From assembly GCF_900168265.1 (NCBI RefSeq), contig NZ_FVZF01000021.1, positions 1 to 64,000 on the forward strand: a DNA stretch of 64,000 nt, given 5' to 3'. Under the pieces are notes generated by a model that was given only the letters and a program-made list of their open reading frames with translations, was not told where the DNA came from and made no database searches. The stretch comes from Salegentibacter salarius (lineage in GTDB: Bacteria; Bacteroidota; Bacteroidia; Flavobacteriales; Flavobacteriaceae). Below, one piece after another: positions 63,811-64,000 of the stretch; the first letter of the stretch is position 1, and every line of letters begins with the position of its first letter. A program made the position numbers and the translations under genes.

Positions 63811-64000
63811 ATGAAAAAATATTTATTGTTATTTGTTGCGGCTATCTCCTTAACCTTTGTTGGTTGTAATTATGAGGATGATATTGATCCGCCAAACTAC
63901 GTTTCTTTTGAAGATGATTCTATGGACCTTGTTGTAGACGAGGGTAGTAGTGCTTCTTTAGAAATAACAGTGTATGCAGCTAATGAGACTGGATCAGATA
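63811..64000 (+). CDS. Secreted lipoprotein, third gene of the Sus locus, cut by window end
   Basis: At least 63 residues, open at the window edge. The start MKKYLLLFVAAISLTFVGCNYEDD is a lipoprotein signal (Cys ~19), followed by beta-rich LVVDEGSSASLEITVYAANETGSD, which looks like a Calx-beta or Ig-like surface domain. In this position a SusE/F-like binding lipoprotein is expected. It follows susD by 29 bp. Confidence 0.8.
   Translation, partial: MKKYLLLFVAAISLTFVGCNYEDDIDPPNYVSFEDDSMDLVVDEGSSASLEITVYAANETGSD

Noticed and set aside
1-64000. CRISPR array or prophage
   Set aside because: No regularly spaced direct repeats, Cas genes, integrase or phage structural genes were seen.

Overview
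The window comes from a low-GC member of the Bacteroidota, most likely a marine-type Flavobacteriaceae (Gramella/Salegentibacter/Zunongwangia-like). The family-level call rests on flavobacterial gene content and order (coaX next to an outer-membrane protein and lptC; purH-mreBCD-mrdA-rodA; a GYDIA-type GHMP kinase with a class II HMG-CoA reductase; exosortase XrtF; a SusC/SusD pair), on exact matches to the flavobacterial -7 promoter element TAnnTTTG upstream of several genes, and on weak Shine-Dalgarno sites. Genus is not resolvable from the sequence alone.

Layout. 1-500: 3' end of an ISL3/ISAon1-type transposase, a shared terminator and tRNA-Phe(GAA). 599-8250: a plus-strand run of coaX, an outer-membrane protein, a TPR protein, lptC, a small membrane protein, a CNNM/CBS (CorC/HlyC) protein and a large parvulin-type foldase; the theme is envelope biogenesis. 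8470-10706: two mevalonate-pathway genes (minus). 10888-15596: dipeptidyl peptidase IV, a POT peptide transporter and a thioredoxin-like protein. 15644-20544: minus-strand surE, small membrane protein, lpxB, NlpC/P60 lipoprotein and comEC. 20671-22824: S41 C-terminal processing protease. 23047-30095: minus-strand purH-mreB-mreC-mreD-mrdA-rodA, the elongasome cluster. 30338-33679: lone MacB/FtsX-type permease, a decayed secreted-protein gene, a GAF protein, and exosortase XrtF with its partner membrane protein.

33746-49922 is the main accessory region: a roughly 16 kb copper/heavy-metal resistance island. It holds a HYC_CC_PP small protein, a CusA-type RND pump, an inserted four-helix-bundle (23S rRNA IVP-like) gene, a TolC-type channel, an adaptor carrying HMBD and DUF3347 domains, two further DUF3347 lipoproteins, a DUF305 membrane protein, a methionine-rich lipoprotein, a two-helix K+-type channel, an HMA-AraC fusion regulator, a Csp-like four-helix copper-storage protein, a P1B-type ATPase with two HMA and two HMBD domains, and an ArsP-type permease. 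Together these give periplasm-to-outside efflux (RND-TolC), cytosol-to-periplasm export (P-type ATPase), cytosolic or periplasmic metal buffering (Csp, Met-rich, DUF3347) and a plausible direct metal-sensing regulator.

50219-58720: zinc metalloprotease, lysS with a C-terminal extension, a YqaE/Pmp3 small protein overlapping lipB, a large beta-propeller-like lipoprotein, and rnhB. 59060-64000: start of a SusC/SusD nutrient-uptake locus that runs off the window end, where a third lipoprotein gene is cut.

No CRISPR array, rRNA, prophage or recognisable BGC was seen. The most unusual structures are the four-helix-bundle gene flanked by inverted copies of a short repeat that form the 3' end of cusA and part of the tolC signal-peptide region, the nested double palindrome in front of the copper ATPase, the triplicated DUF3347 domain, and the HMA-AraC fusion.
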